NCBI GenBank assembly: GCA_028355575.1
Contig: JAOMSY010000001.1
Span: 77,542 to 125,601 of the forward strand
Length of the DNA stretch: 48,060 bases
Direction of reading: 5' to 3'
Source: Francisellaceae bacterium
Lineage (GTDB): Bacteria > Pseudomonadota > Gammaproteobacteria > Francisellales > Francisellaceae
Each line of letters begins with the position of its first letter. Position 1 is the stretch's first letter. Made by a program: the position numbers and the translations under genes. The notes beneath the pieces are model-generated. The model was not told where the DNA came from. It was given only the letters and a program-made list of their open reading frames with translations, and ran no database searches. Positions 1 through 7,303 of this stretch are shown piece by piece.

Positions 1-1338
1 TAAGTTTTCACTCACCTCTTGTGACAAATGACTTTGTTCTGCACTGATGTGTGCTGCAGATGAACTTGGAGTTTCATGGGGCATTTGCCAATCATAAGCA
101 AACTGATCATTGATTGTATTAATAGCTGACTGATCACCAGAATTTAACGCTATACCAAGCTCTCTATTCATATCCATTGACGGACCTGAGTCATTAGTTG
201 AGCCTACATACATTGAAGGTTGACTAGCAGGTATATTATGCCCGCTGGCTGGTAAAAGACTTACCACTTTAGCGTGAATATATGGCTGTGAATCCGATTC
301 ATCTATTAGATGAATATCCGCACCTGCTTTTGCCATCTCATCAAGTTGCGTCTTAAAGGAATATTGAGAATAGGCACTTGAGGCCATAATAATGTCAACA
401 GTGACATGTTTTTTCAAAGCTGCAAGCAATGCGTTATTAATATTTTGAGCACTGGCACTATCATCACTAATTTCCTCATTATAAAAATTAATGGTATCGC
501 CAGATTGAGCTGAGTTAATGATATTATACATCGTATTTCTAGCGCCACCTTGAATGGTAGCATTTGCACTTAACTTATCTTCATAAGGGTATCCCTCACT
601 TGAAGTAGGGTAAGCATCAGCTGGGTCTGAAGCATTTGCCCCAGTTGTACCATTTGACCAAACCAAAGGTGAAGAATTTAATAAATTATTTGTCACATTC
701 ACACCGTCGCAGTTAAAATCAGAATAAAAAACATTTTCTGCCTGTACAATTGCATCAGGGTTTTGGACCTGAAGTTCAAAGTCTCTAGCGTTGTACCAAG
801 GCGTACTCTCGTAGTCACTCATGTTCCCTGTTGAAATTATTAATGTTGCTGATGATGGCAAGGTTTGTAACGGCTGACCATTTTGATCCACCGCATCTAT
901 AACCACATACTTTGAATGTGTTATTTGAAAATTATTAGATGACCAATGAAGAGAATATGTTCCCAACTTACCACCAGGCCCTGGTTTAGCAGCTTTTAAC
1001 TGTGCCTCTACATCTTTTACATTAGCCTCATGCGTGGTTCCAGAATAATTGCCATTAAATATAATTCTTACATTCACGCCTCTAGAAAGCGCATCAACTA
1101 ATGCAGCATTAATCGTTTCACCATTTAAGTCATAGATTGAAATATCAATAGACTGTTTTGCTTGTTTAATTGCATTTAAAACTAACTGGCCAGTACCCAT
1201 ACTTCCCCCAGCATCCGTATTTAAACCTTCCACCTCAACGGCAGAAACATTTTGATTAATTTGATCATTATTGGCAAAACCAGTCATTGATAATATACAA
1301 GTACCCATTATAAGTGCACTAATCATTCTCTTTTTCAT
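1..1338 (-). CDS. Secreted phospholipase D-like protein (3' end outside window)
   Basis: This open frame runs off the left edge; 446 codons are visible from the ATG at 1338, which has a GGAGAAAG ribosome site. The N-terminus is a signal peptide (MKKRMISALIMGTCILSMTGFA, cleavage near residue 22 inferred). Two phospholipase D half-domains follow. The first has a full HxKxxxxD motif (H141, K143, D148, HSKYVVID) with a downstream STGN. The second has H355 and K357 (IHAKVV) and a typical GSTN...NRE tail, but the Asp position of the motif is occupied by Leu. Two-domain PLD enzymes cut phosphodiester bonds in lipids or nucleic acids; which substrate applies here cannot be told. It lies 19 nt downstream of the truncated leader-protein copy and probably shares its transcript. 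The family call is firm, the activity inferred. Confidence 0.85.
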   Translation of the reverse strand, partial: MKKRMISALIMGTCILSMTGFANNDQINQNVSAVEVEGLNTDAGGSMGTGQLVLNAIKQAKQSIDISIYDLNGETINAALVDALSRGVNVRIIFNGNYSGTTHEANVKDVEAQLKAAKPGPGGKLGTYSLHWSSNNFQITHSKYVVIDAVDQNGQPLQTLPSSATLIISTGNMSDYESTPWYNARDFELQVQNPDAIVQAENVFYSDFNCDGVNVTNNLLNSSPLVWSNGTTGANASDPADAYPTSSEGYPYEDKLSANATIQGGARNTMYNIINSAQSGDTINFYNEEISDDSASAQNINNALLAALKKHVTVDIIMASSAYSQYSFKTQLDEMAKAGADIHLIDESDSQPYIHAKVVSLLPASGHNIPASQPSMYVGSTNDSGPSMDMNRELGIALNSGDQSAINTINDQFAYDWQMPHETPSSSAAHISAEQSHLSQEVSENL

Positions 1339-1357
1339 ATCTTTCTCCTATGTAAAA

Positions 1358-1624
1358 TTAATTAAAATCGCCAGCGTACTCAGCATTGCCTTCTAGGTTA
1401 TCGCTATATATATTTTCTCCGTTAGATGCCTGGAAAGTTTCAACCCAACCATTAGAAACCTTACCTGGAACTGGTGTTTCTGAGCCAATGGTATGAATAA
1501 AATGAATACCTGCTCCAGAAACAGTATTGAATGAATCATGTGATCCCTCGACATTATTATAATTCAAACCAGATAGTGATATACTTTGATTGTCACTAAT
1601 AGTATTTTTGAGTGATTGGAGCAT
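1358..1624 (-). pseudogene. Truncated copy of the small exported protein at 3192-3869
   Basis: This 88-codon frame keeps the start region and ribosome site of the 225-residue gene at 3192-3869, then jumps in frame to residue 141 of it. The last 85 residues match that gene with only four changes (N145T, C155S, D160N, V180I in the full-length numbering). The signal peptide and about 137 residues are missing, so the product would stay in the cytoplasm. The full-length mature protein has two cysteines, C33 and C155; here C33 is deleted and the partner is Ser. It is followed at once by the PLD-like gene. It may be a dead copy kept only as a leader and promoter, or a short functional derivative; the sequence does not decide. 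Confidence 0.75.
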
Positions 1625-1676
1625 AGTTTTCCTCCTTTTGATTAATTAACAAAACTGATTCGAATATTCTTTATTC

Positions 1677-1754
1677 AATGGCTACATTTTATAAATATGT
1701 TTACATAGTAGCCATTATGATTTTTGAGTAAAAAATAAAATAAAAATAAAAACT
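1677..1754 (-). promoter_or_regulatory. Repeated promoter block, copy 1, with inverted-repeat operator candidate
   Basis: Read on the minus strand, an A/T-tract block (1720-1754) leads into a CATAAT that suits a -10 box (1714-1719), about 90 nt before the start codon at 1624. The 44 bases 1711-1754 are identical to 3956-3999. A perfect 9-bp inverted repeat, aatggctac (1677-1685) and gtagccatt (1708-1716), overlaps the -10 box and extends downstream, where a repressor could act. The rest of the gap up to 1897 shows no gene. Confidence 0.55.
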
Positions 1755-1897
1755 ATGCTGTCACTATATTAGGTTAAATGATCTCACCGCTTTTAGATTT
1801 GTGAGTTCAGTTAAGTTTTGAATAGCTAATAACCATTTGTCTCAGCTATCAGACCAATTTCTGGATAAAATGATCTCTTTTGTTAAAGCATCACAGA

Positions 1898-3172
1898 TTA
1901 GCTTTTCCATTGCATAACACTAATAGGATCAGAAGCACTGTTAAGCTGAGTTTCACCTGGTTGATCTAACAAATATCTATAGCCATTTTGAAAAGTTGCG
2001 ATAATCTGATCTTGTTTTTCAGACTCTCCCCAATTTACTTTTAAATCAGCTGGTGCACTTAAGCCGTTAAATAAGGTATCAGTTCCTGCCTTACCATATT
2101 CATGGTAAATAACGTTACCACTATGGGTTAGCCCAATAACTGCTGTGGGAATTTTTCCAGCCACCTGATGAGCCCAATCCACACTGAAATACTCTATTTG
2201 ATCGCCTTGTGTTTCAATACCAATATTTTGACAAAAGAATGATGAGAGATCACAATATGTTGCACCCCCAGAAACATTCCCAACAACAACTTGTGGCCCG
2301 GTCTGATCCCAGTTAACTGTCCAACCAGAAGCCCAACCAGAAACTCCATTTGCAATATCAGCTGTATCCACTTTACCATTGTGATAGTAACTTATAATAC
2401 CACTGGGGCCATTAGCACCAGCGATGAAATTTGGTACCTCGCCAGGTGAATCCCAATTAGCAGATATTTTTGTATAGACTGGTGATGACTCCGTTCCATC
2501 ACCCAAAATATGCACCCAACCACCTGGTTGATCAGTCTGATAATACATTAGTTTGCCAAAGTCATAAAAAGCAGCCAATATTTCTGGTCGTTTTTGTTTT
2601 GCAGGATAATACCAATGTACATTCAGAGCTGTTACGCTATCATCATACAGATACCCTGAATCTGGACCAGGTTGATGAAGTATCTCATAAGCCTCAAGCT
2701 CACTTTCTGTTCCATTATAATAGTCAATTTCACCATTCGGAAAGCCAGCGACCACCTGAGGAAGATCAGTATTAGGGTAGGTTGACTGTGAACCCCAATC
2801 AACTACCATCTGACCAACTGAATTAAAATCATAGTTTCTTATAACTTTTGAATCATCATTAAGATTTCCATCAAAATATATGATTGCTCCATCAGAAAGA
2901 CCCACAACCATCTGTGGATATTGATGGCCCTGATATGGGTCCCAATCCACAGAAAGCTGAGTTACACCCGCTGCACCAAAAGCAGACTTATCAACAAGTA
3001 TTGTATCACCGTGATTAGTATCATTAGGGTTACCATCATTATAAATTATTGAGCCATCCGATGAAACCGAAATTGAGGGTGGAACTGTTAATGAGCCAGA
3101 AGTAATAGCTGAGAAGCCATAACTTGATACAACGACACTAACACTCATTGCTAAATTAATTATTCTTTTCAT
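1898..3172 (-). CDS. Secreted eight-bladed beta-propeller protein
   Basis: This is a 424-residue protein with a signal peptide (about residues 1-22). The mature part is one continuous repeat. A VxW-type strand (W77, W126, W187, W240, W288, W333, W381, W422) alternates with a GxIxY-type strand (G40, G95, G147, G206, G258, G303, G352, G397), every 41-61 residues. The chain starts with the second half of a blade and ends with the first half (ISVMQW at the very C-terminus), the classic velcro closure of a propeller, giving eight blades. Two cysteines (C307, C314) sit in one blade and could form a disulfide. No catalytic motif is visible; propellers like this usually bind ligands or carbohydrates. 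The ATG at 3172 has a GGAGAG ribosome site and follows the 225-residue exported protein by 19 nt, so the two are probably co-transcribed. Confidence 0.8.
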   Translation of the reverse strand: MKRIINLAMSVSVVVSSYGFSAITSGSLTVPPSISVSSDGSIIYNDGNPNDTNHGDTILVDKSAFGAAGVTQLSVDWDPYQGHQYPQMVVGLSDGAIIYFDGNLNDDSKVIRNYDFNSVGQMVVDWGSQSTYPNTDLPQVVAGFPNGEIDYYNGTESELEAYEILHQPGPDSGYLYDDSVTALNVHWYYPAKQKRPEILAAFYDFGKLMYYQTDQPGGWVHILGDGTESSPVYTKISANWDSPGEVPNFIAGANGPSGIISYYHNGKVDTADIANGVSGWASGWTVNWDQTGPQVVVGNVSGGATYCDLSSFFCQNIGIETQGDQIEYFSVDWAHQVAGKIPTAVIGLTHSGNVIYHEYGKAGTDTLFNGLSAPADLKVNWGESEKQDQIIATFQNGYRYLLDQPGETQLNSASDPISVMQWKS

Positions 3173-3191
3173 ATTTCTCTCCTATGTAAAA

Positions 3192-3869
3192 TTAATTAAA
3201 ATCGCCAGCGTACTCAGCATTGCCTTCTAGGTTATCGCTATATATATTTTCTCCGTTAGATGCCTGGAAAGTTTCAACCCAACCATTAGAAACCTTACCT
3301 GGAACTGGTGTTTCTGAGCCAATGGTATGAACAAAATGAATACCTGCTCCAGAAACAGTATTGAATGAATCATGTGATCCCTCGACATTATCATAATTCA
3401 AACCACATAGTGATATACTTTGATTGTCACTAATATTATTTTTGAGTGATTGAGGTACTTCATTTGTATTATTATCTTTGTTGTATTTTTCAGTTGTATC
3501 TGCATCATTAGTGAAGATGTCATCAGCAGCAACATCAATAATAGACCCAACCTTAAAATTGTCATTGCCTGAAATATTTGTATTCGTTATTTTTACTTTA
3601 AAATGGGTGTGATTCATCATCACAGGTGCATTTTGTGGTGTGAAAATATAATTTCCATTATATTGTAATTGATGACCAATCGTATCAATTATTGTGGCTG
3701 GAGAGTCCTCAGAATCTGTTTCCCCGTTCGCAACAACCGTACCTTCAACATACACACCTCCGTTAGTAGTGCATTGTGCTGCTTGGCTATTAAAATCTGA
3801 AGTTGTACTTGCAAAGCTTGCTGAAGCCATACACCCTGCGACTATTGCAAAGATAATTTTTTTTGTCAT
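3192..3869 (-). CDS. Small exported protein of unknown function (module leader)
   Basis: The 225-residue product has a clear signal peptide (MTKKIIFAIVAGCMASASFA, cleavage near residue 20) and an acidic, Asn/Asp/Ser-rich mature part with no domain I recognise. The mature protein has just two cysteines, C33 and C155, likely paired in the periplasm or outside the cell. The C-terminal third (residues 141-225) is the part retained in the shortened copy at 1358-1624, so it may be a separate domain. The ATG at 3869 has AAGGAGAAA eight bases upstream. It is the first gene of a two-gene unit with the propeller protein. Its promoter block is shared with the other copy and, in part, with the dioxygenase gene at 6050-6883. 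Confidence 0.75.
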   Translation of the reverse strand: MTKKIIFAIVAGCMASASFASTTSDFNSQAAQCTTNGGVYVEGTVVANGETDSEDSPATIIDTIGHQLQYNGNYIFTPQNAPVMMNHTHFKVKITNTNISGNDNFKVGSIIDVAADDIFTNDADTTEKYNKDNNTNEVPQSLKNNISDNQSISLCGLNYDNVEGSHDSFNTVSGAGIHFVHTIGSETPVPGKVSNGWVETFQASNGENIYSDNLEGNAEYAGDFN

Positions 3870-3955
3870 AGTTTTTCTCCTTTTGATTAATTAACAAAAC
3901 TAATTCGAATGTTCTTTATTTAGTGGCAACATTTTATAAATATGGCTATATAGTA

Positions 3956-3999
3956 GCCATTATGATTTTTGAGTAAAAAATAAAATAAAAATAAAAACT
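3956..3999 (-). promoter_or_regulatory. Repeated promoter block, copy 2
   Basis: These 44 bases are identical to 1711-1754, again with a CATAAT -10 candidate (3959-3964, minus strand) about 90 nt before the start codon. The inverted repeat seen in copy 1 is present with the same 22-nt spacing (3922-3930 and 3953-3961), but its left arm has two mismatches. The remaining bases up to 4084 hold nothing I recognise. Confidence 0.55.
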
Positions 4000-4084
4000 G
4001 AACGAATTCTTCAAAAAGCTATTTATTTGACTAGTTAAAATATTACTTGATGATTTATATGAATTAATTCCCGATTTATTGAGA

Positions 4085-5335
4085 TCATTGCTTTAAACGA
4101 GGTTGTTTGAACAAGAATCCACTTACAAAGCTTAAGAAAACTAAAACCAATAAAATATCTAACCCACTTTGATATTTATGCCAATTTGTTGTCGTATGGT
4201 TAAAGAAATTATAATAATTACCAAATAATATTAGCCCTGGCTTTGCATAAGTCGTGCTGATGATGTCAGTGATCAGTGGTTGTAAAACTAACCCGTTAGC
4301 AATATAGGTCAGTGAGAGAATAATTGAATTTGCTACCAATCGGCTTGGAATATCTTCAATAACATTCTGAGTCTGTTGAAAGGCAAGCATAGATGCCCCG
4401 CAGCCAAAGCCAAACAGAAAATTAAAGCACATAGCAAATTCATTCGCTGAGTTTATGGGAAACCGTGTTAAAAGAATCATATACAATGACACTAAAGCAA
4501 TCGAACTAAACAATAATGCTAAATATCTAGTTGGAATATAATTAATTAAAATACCAGCAACTAATCCCCCTATACCAACACCCAAGGGAATAAAAGCGTT
4601 GATTTGTATTGCACTGGAATTTGATCTTGAAAAAACATCTATTTGATATGAAATATTAAACAGATCAGAAAATGAGATAATGCCTGTAAACAAACCCATA
4701 AAAAATATTAACCCGATCCAAAAACCTCTATTTTTCAATAAGCTCAGAGAGTCTGCAAACATAAAAACTTTATTTGGAAGATTACTAGATTTTGTTCTAT
4801 CTATTGTAAAGTAGAAAAATATCCCATTAATAAGTAGTGCAAAAGCAAAACTACTAAATAGTGCTGAATAGGCAATGCTACTTATCTCACTATTAAAGAA
4901 CATTGCTATTGCTGCGCTAAATAAATTAGGGATAAGTAAGCTTATTGAAGTCCACAACGAAAAATGTTCTCGAGGAAAAAAAGTCTGAATGACATAGAAA
5001 ACATTTATTAGGGTAAAGCCAAAACATAGACCAAGAAAACACCTAGCAATAACGAGTAAATAGAAGTTTGAAGTTATCGAAAAAATAATTAAGCAAATAG
5101 CTGAAATTATACTCACAGAACATAGATAGAATTTAGGTCTCCTCATAATTAAAGCACCTGTAAAGAACTGTGATATAGCAAAACAAATAAAAAAACTGCC
5201 TGATAGTATTGAAACCTGAAAACTAGAGAGATGGTTTATATGCGCAAATTCAGGTGATTTCATTCCAAATAAAATAGTGACAAATATGCTGATGACAAAA
5301 AATAATTCTGCACCAAGCCATTTAATTATATTCAT
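4085..5335 (-). CDS. Major facilitator superfamily transporter
   Basis: This 416-residue, very hydrophobic protein has about 12 predicted membrane segments, the usual MFS size and layout, with a loop between segments 2 and 3 ending in MRRPKF in place of the canonical motif A. The substrate cannot be assigned. The ATG at 5335 has AAGGAAC upstream. It is transcribed towards the duplicated exported-protein module, but that module has its own promoter block, so it need not belong to the same operon. A perfect hairpin separates it from the exported protein upstream. Confidence 0.8.
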   Translation of the reverse strand: MNIIKWLGAELFFVISIFVTILFGMKSPEFAHINHLSSFQVSILSGSFFICFAISQFFTGALIMRRPKFYLCSVSIISAICLIIFSITSNFYLLVIARCFLGLCFGFTLINVFYVIQTFFPREHFSLWTSISLLIPNLFSAAIAMFFNSEISSIAYSALFSSFAFALLINGIFFYFTIDRTKSSNLPNKVFMFADSLSLLKNRGFWIGLIFFMGLFTGIISFSDLFNISYQIDVFSRSNSSAIQINAFIPLGVGIGGLVAGILINYIPTRYLALLFSSIALVSLYMILLTRFPINSANEFAMCFNFLFGFGCGASMLAFQQTQNVIEDIPSRLVANSIILSLTYIANGLVLQPLITDIISTTYAKPGLILFGNYYNFFNHTTTNWHKYQSGLDILLVLVFLSFVSGFLFKQPRLKQ

Positions 5336-5434
5336 ACTAGGTTCCTTATGAATTGTAAGTGATATAATAATTAGCTTTAATTTATTTCAAACCTAAGAAA
5401 GACATCTCTGAGAAAAATTTATAAAAATAGCTTT

Positions 5435-5476
5435 AGAAATTATCGTTCTTTAGTTAGGAAAAGAACGATAATTTCT
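5435..5476. terminator. Perfect 16-bp inverted repeat, terminator-like
   Basis: The arms agaaattatcgttctt (5435-5450) and aagaacgataatttct (5461-5476) are exactly complementary, with a 10-nt loop. It sits about 50 nt past the stop codon of the 160-residue exported protein (minus strand) and ahead of the MFS gene. On the minus strand it is followed by AAAGCTATTTTT, a modest T tract. A terminator is the simplest reading; a structured leader for the MFS gene is possible. Confidence 0.6.
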
Positions 5477-5527
5477 ACCTTACAATATGAAAATAAGGTT
5501 TTATAAGTGAGATTAATAAATTGAGAC

Positions 5528-6010
5528 CTACGGTAATTTAGTATTATTTTGACCAATCGCAACATCTACATCAACTTCATCTAAAGCTGTGTCACCTGAA
5601 GTAATTGTCGGCGTCACATTCGCATCTGAAGAGCTCGTGCTAGCGATAACACCACCCGCGCTAGTATGATCAATAATTACAGAAGAAATTTCCATGCCCG
5701 TTGCTGTATGATTCCCTTCAACAAACTCAATATGATTATTAATATTAGCAGAGGTTATGTTTAACCCTCTTATACCATCTTGAGAATTATCATCTGAAAT
5801 TGTATATTCTACTGATTGCCCAGGTGACAAAGTTGCATTATTGTCAGAGAAATAGTCTAACTGAAATTTATCGTGACCACCATCCGCAATTGTTACGGTA
5901 TCATTAGTATTATTGTGAAATGTTGCTTTCCATTGTGTATCAGCCATCGCAGATGTTGACCCAACAGCGACTACTAAAGACAATGCGATAATAATTTTTT
6001 TACTTATCAT
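5528..6010 (-). CDS. Small exported protein of unknown function
   Basis: The 160-residue product has a signal peptide ending in AMA (cleavage near residue 23) and a Ser/Thr/Asn/Asp-rich mature part beginning DTQWKATF. It contains no cysteine and no domain I recognise; its length and predicted strand content suggest one beta-sandwich. The ATG at 6010 has AAGGAGAA upstream. It starts 39 nt after the dioxygenase stop codon, so the two are probably one transcript ended by the hairpin at 5435-5476. The general style (exported, acidic, Asn/Asp-rich) resembles the module protein at 3192-3869, but I see no convincing alignment. Confidence 0.7.
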   Translation of the reverse strand: MISKKIIIALSLVVAVGSTSAMADTQWKATFHNNTNDTVTIADGGHDKFQLDYFSDNNATLSPGQSVEYTISDDNSQDGIRGLNITSANINNHIEFVEGNHTATGMEISSVIIDHTSAGGVIASTSSSDANVTPTITSGDTALDEVDVDVAIGQNNTKLP

Positions 6011-6049
6011 TTTATTCTCCTTAAAATTAAGTTATCGAGTTTGATTTAA

Positions 6050-6883
6050 CTATTTTTGAAACATCATTGCTTGAGTTCTATATAAAAGGCGTGGCTCATC
6101 ACCATATCCACCCATTGAACGGTGATAAACTAGCGTGTTATCCCAGATTAAAGTGTCACCTGACTCCCATTTATGAATGTATCTATTTTCTTCTTTATCG
6201 AAACACTCCATTAGATACGCTAATATCTCTTTCCAAAGTGCATTTGGTATGCCATCCATTTCCGTAACTGAAATGCTGCCCAAATAAAGACTTTCAGCAT
6301 TTGTAACTGGATGCTTTTGTATACAGTTATGCAGCACCTCGCTTATTTTACTTGCAGTTTCTTTATCGAAATCTGGAATTTTTGAAGGAATCAATTTTGA
6401 TTTATGGCTAGCAAAAAAATCATTTAGCCATTTTGGAATAATCTGTAATACTCTTTGTGCGTCTAAAAAGCCAGTTTCTCCACCTTGACTTGGAACAGTA
6501 TGTGAATGGAGTAGATTCCAAACATAAATTCCTTTTCCTGGTCTAAAATCACCATCCTGGTGCCAATACTCAGCTCCTTTATGACTTTTTATCAATGTTC
6601 CATCTTTACGGATATTAGAAATCCTAACCACAGTTTCAAGACCCTGAACTTGGTTATCAAAGGCCAACCCTTCTGGCAAAGTGACAATATCACCAATTTT
6701 ACTTGTCATAGCATCAAGTTGGTCAGGTAATAAATTTGGTCCTTTAACATTAACCGCACCACATTCAGAAACTGCTTGCTTAATTTTCTCAGCTCCTGCT
6801 GCATCTAAATTAGCTAAATCCACATCAGTAATGACGCGTCCCATTTTAGAAGCAGGTATTTGTTTATTTTGTAATGTTTTCAT
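6050..6883 (-). CDS. TauD/TfdA-family Fe(II)/2-oxoglutarate dioxygenase
   Basis: From the ATG at 6883 the product is 277 residues, close to TauD. The iron facial triad is visible: H108-x-D110 (YWHQDGDF) and H254 (VYHRSMGG), with arginines R265/R269 (PRLLYRTQ) for 2-oxoglutarate. Such enzymes hydroxylate small molecules such as taurine, sulfonates or amino-acid derivatives; the substrate is unknown here. I prefer 6883 over the upstream start at 6955 because AAGGAAGAGAG lies just before it and conservation with TauD begins there. The repeated promoter block then lies about 100 nt upstream, as in its other two copies. It is followed by the 160-residue exported protein. Confidence 0.85.
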   Translation of the reverse strand: MKTLQNKQIPASKMGRVITDVDLANLDAAGAEKIKQAVSECGAVNVKGPNLLPDQLDAMTSKIGDIVTLPEGLAFDNQVQGLETVVRISNIRKDGTLIKSHKGAEYWHQDGDFRPGKGIYVWNLLHSHTVPSQGGETGFLDAQRVLQIIPKWLNDFFASHKSKLIPSKIPDFDKETASKISEVLHNCIQKHPVTNAESLYLGSISVTEMDGIPNALWKEILAYLMECFDKEENRYIHKWESGDTLIWDNTLVYHRSMGGYGDEPRLLYRTQAMMFQK

Positions 6884-6977
6884 TCTCTCTTCCTTTTTTG
6901 ATGTTAAACCTTTGTTACGGAACCAAAACAAGTTGCTGTGATCCAGTGAGTACATTGTATGATTGTGATCAAATGTT

Positions 6978-7036
6978 AGACATTATGTTTTTTGTGTAAA
7001 AAATAAAATAAAAATAAAATAAAAATAAATAAAAAC
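6978..7036 (-). promoter_or_regulatory. Repeated promoter block, copy 3 (dioxygenase)
   Basis: On the minus strand this repeats the A/T block of copies 1 and 2, with an extended run of the aaaat unit, followed by TTTTTTAC, a CAAAAA tract and the same CATAAT -10 candidate (6982-6987). The inverted repeat of copy 1 is not conserved downstream. It puts the dioxygenase under a promoter of the same type as the exported-protein module. Confidence 0.5.
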
Positions 7037-7099
7037 ATAATCAGTTTGTTACAAACAAGCCTCAACAGCTGTTCAGACAGTATACTTGGACATTTATGA

Positions 7100-7303
7100 T
7101 TTGCTTATGAAGTAGAAGAATGTGGGCATACAGACTTCCCTAAGCTTGACTTATCTGTTAGACCTAAAACCGGTTCAGCAGTAATTTGGAATAGTTTAGA
7201 TGAGAATGGGAAGGTCAATTCAAATACGCTACATTGGGCAAAGCCTATTCTCAAAGGTGAAAAGTATGTGATTACTAAGTGGTTTCGGGAAAGAGCTTGT
7301 TAA
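7100..7303 (+). pseudogene. C-terminal remnant of a prolyl 4-hydroxylase-type dioxygenase
   Basis: An open stretch of 67 codons, with no start and an in-frame TGA just before it (7097-7099), reads like the end of a P4H-type 2-oxoglutarate oxygenase. It has GHTDFPKLDLSVRPKTG, then a WNSLDENG turn, then LHWAKP with the distal iron His, GEKYV with the 2-oxoglutarate Lys, and ITKWFRER before the stop. The N-terminal part with the HxD motif is gone. Its stop overlaps the end of the converging Dabb gene. It is a broken gene, probably left by a rearrangement that brought in the dioxygenase unit next to it. Confidence 0.75.

Larger units (their letters stand above)
1339..1754 (-). repeat. Duplicated module, copy 1 (reduced)
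   Basis: This segment is a diverged copy of 3173-3999: promoter block, untranslated leader, start of the small exported protein, its C-terminal third, stop codon and the 19-nt gap to the next gene. It lacks the middle 410 or so bases of the other copy. Similarity ends at or just inside the start of the next gene on one side and just beyond the A/T-rich promoter block on the other. Confidence 0.85.
3173..3999 (-). repeat. Duplicated module, copy 2 (full length)
   Basis: This is the full version of the module whose reduced copy lies at 1339-1754. It comprises the promoter block, leader, complete 225-codon exported protein and the short gap ending in AGGAGAGAAAT before the next ATG. The gap and ribosome site are nearly identical in both copies, while the genes that follow are unrelated. 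Confidence 0.85.

Noticed and set aside
1776-1877. Direct repeat aaatgatctc at 1776-1785 and 1868-1877
   Set aside because: It is only ten bases, in AT-rich non-coding DNA, with no third copy or flanking symmetry. Chance is likely.
6884-6955. Longer N-terminus of the dioxygenase (start at 6955)
   Set aside because: The extra 24 residues do not resemble the family, and a strong ribosome site stands before the ATG at 6883.
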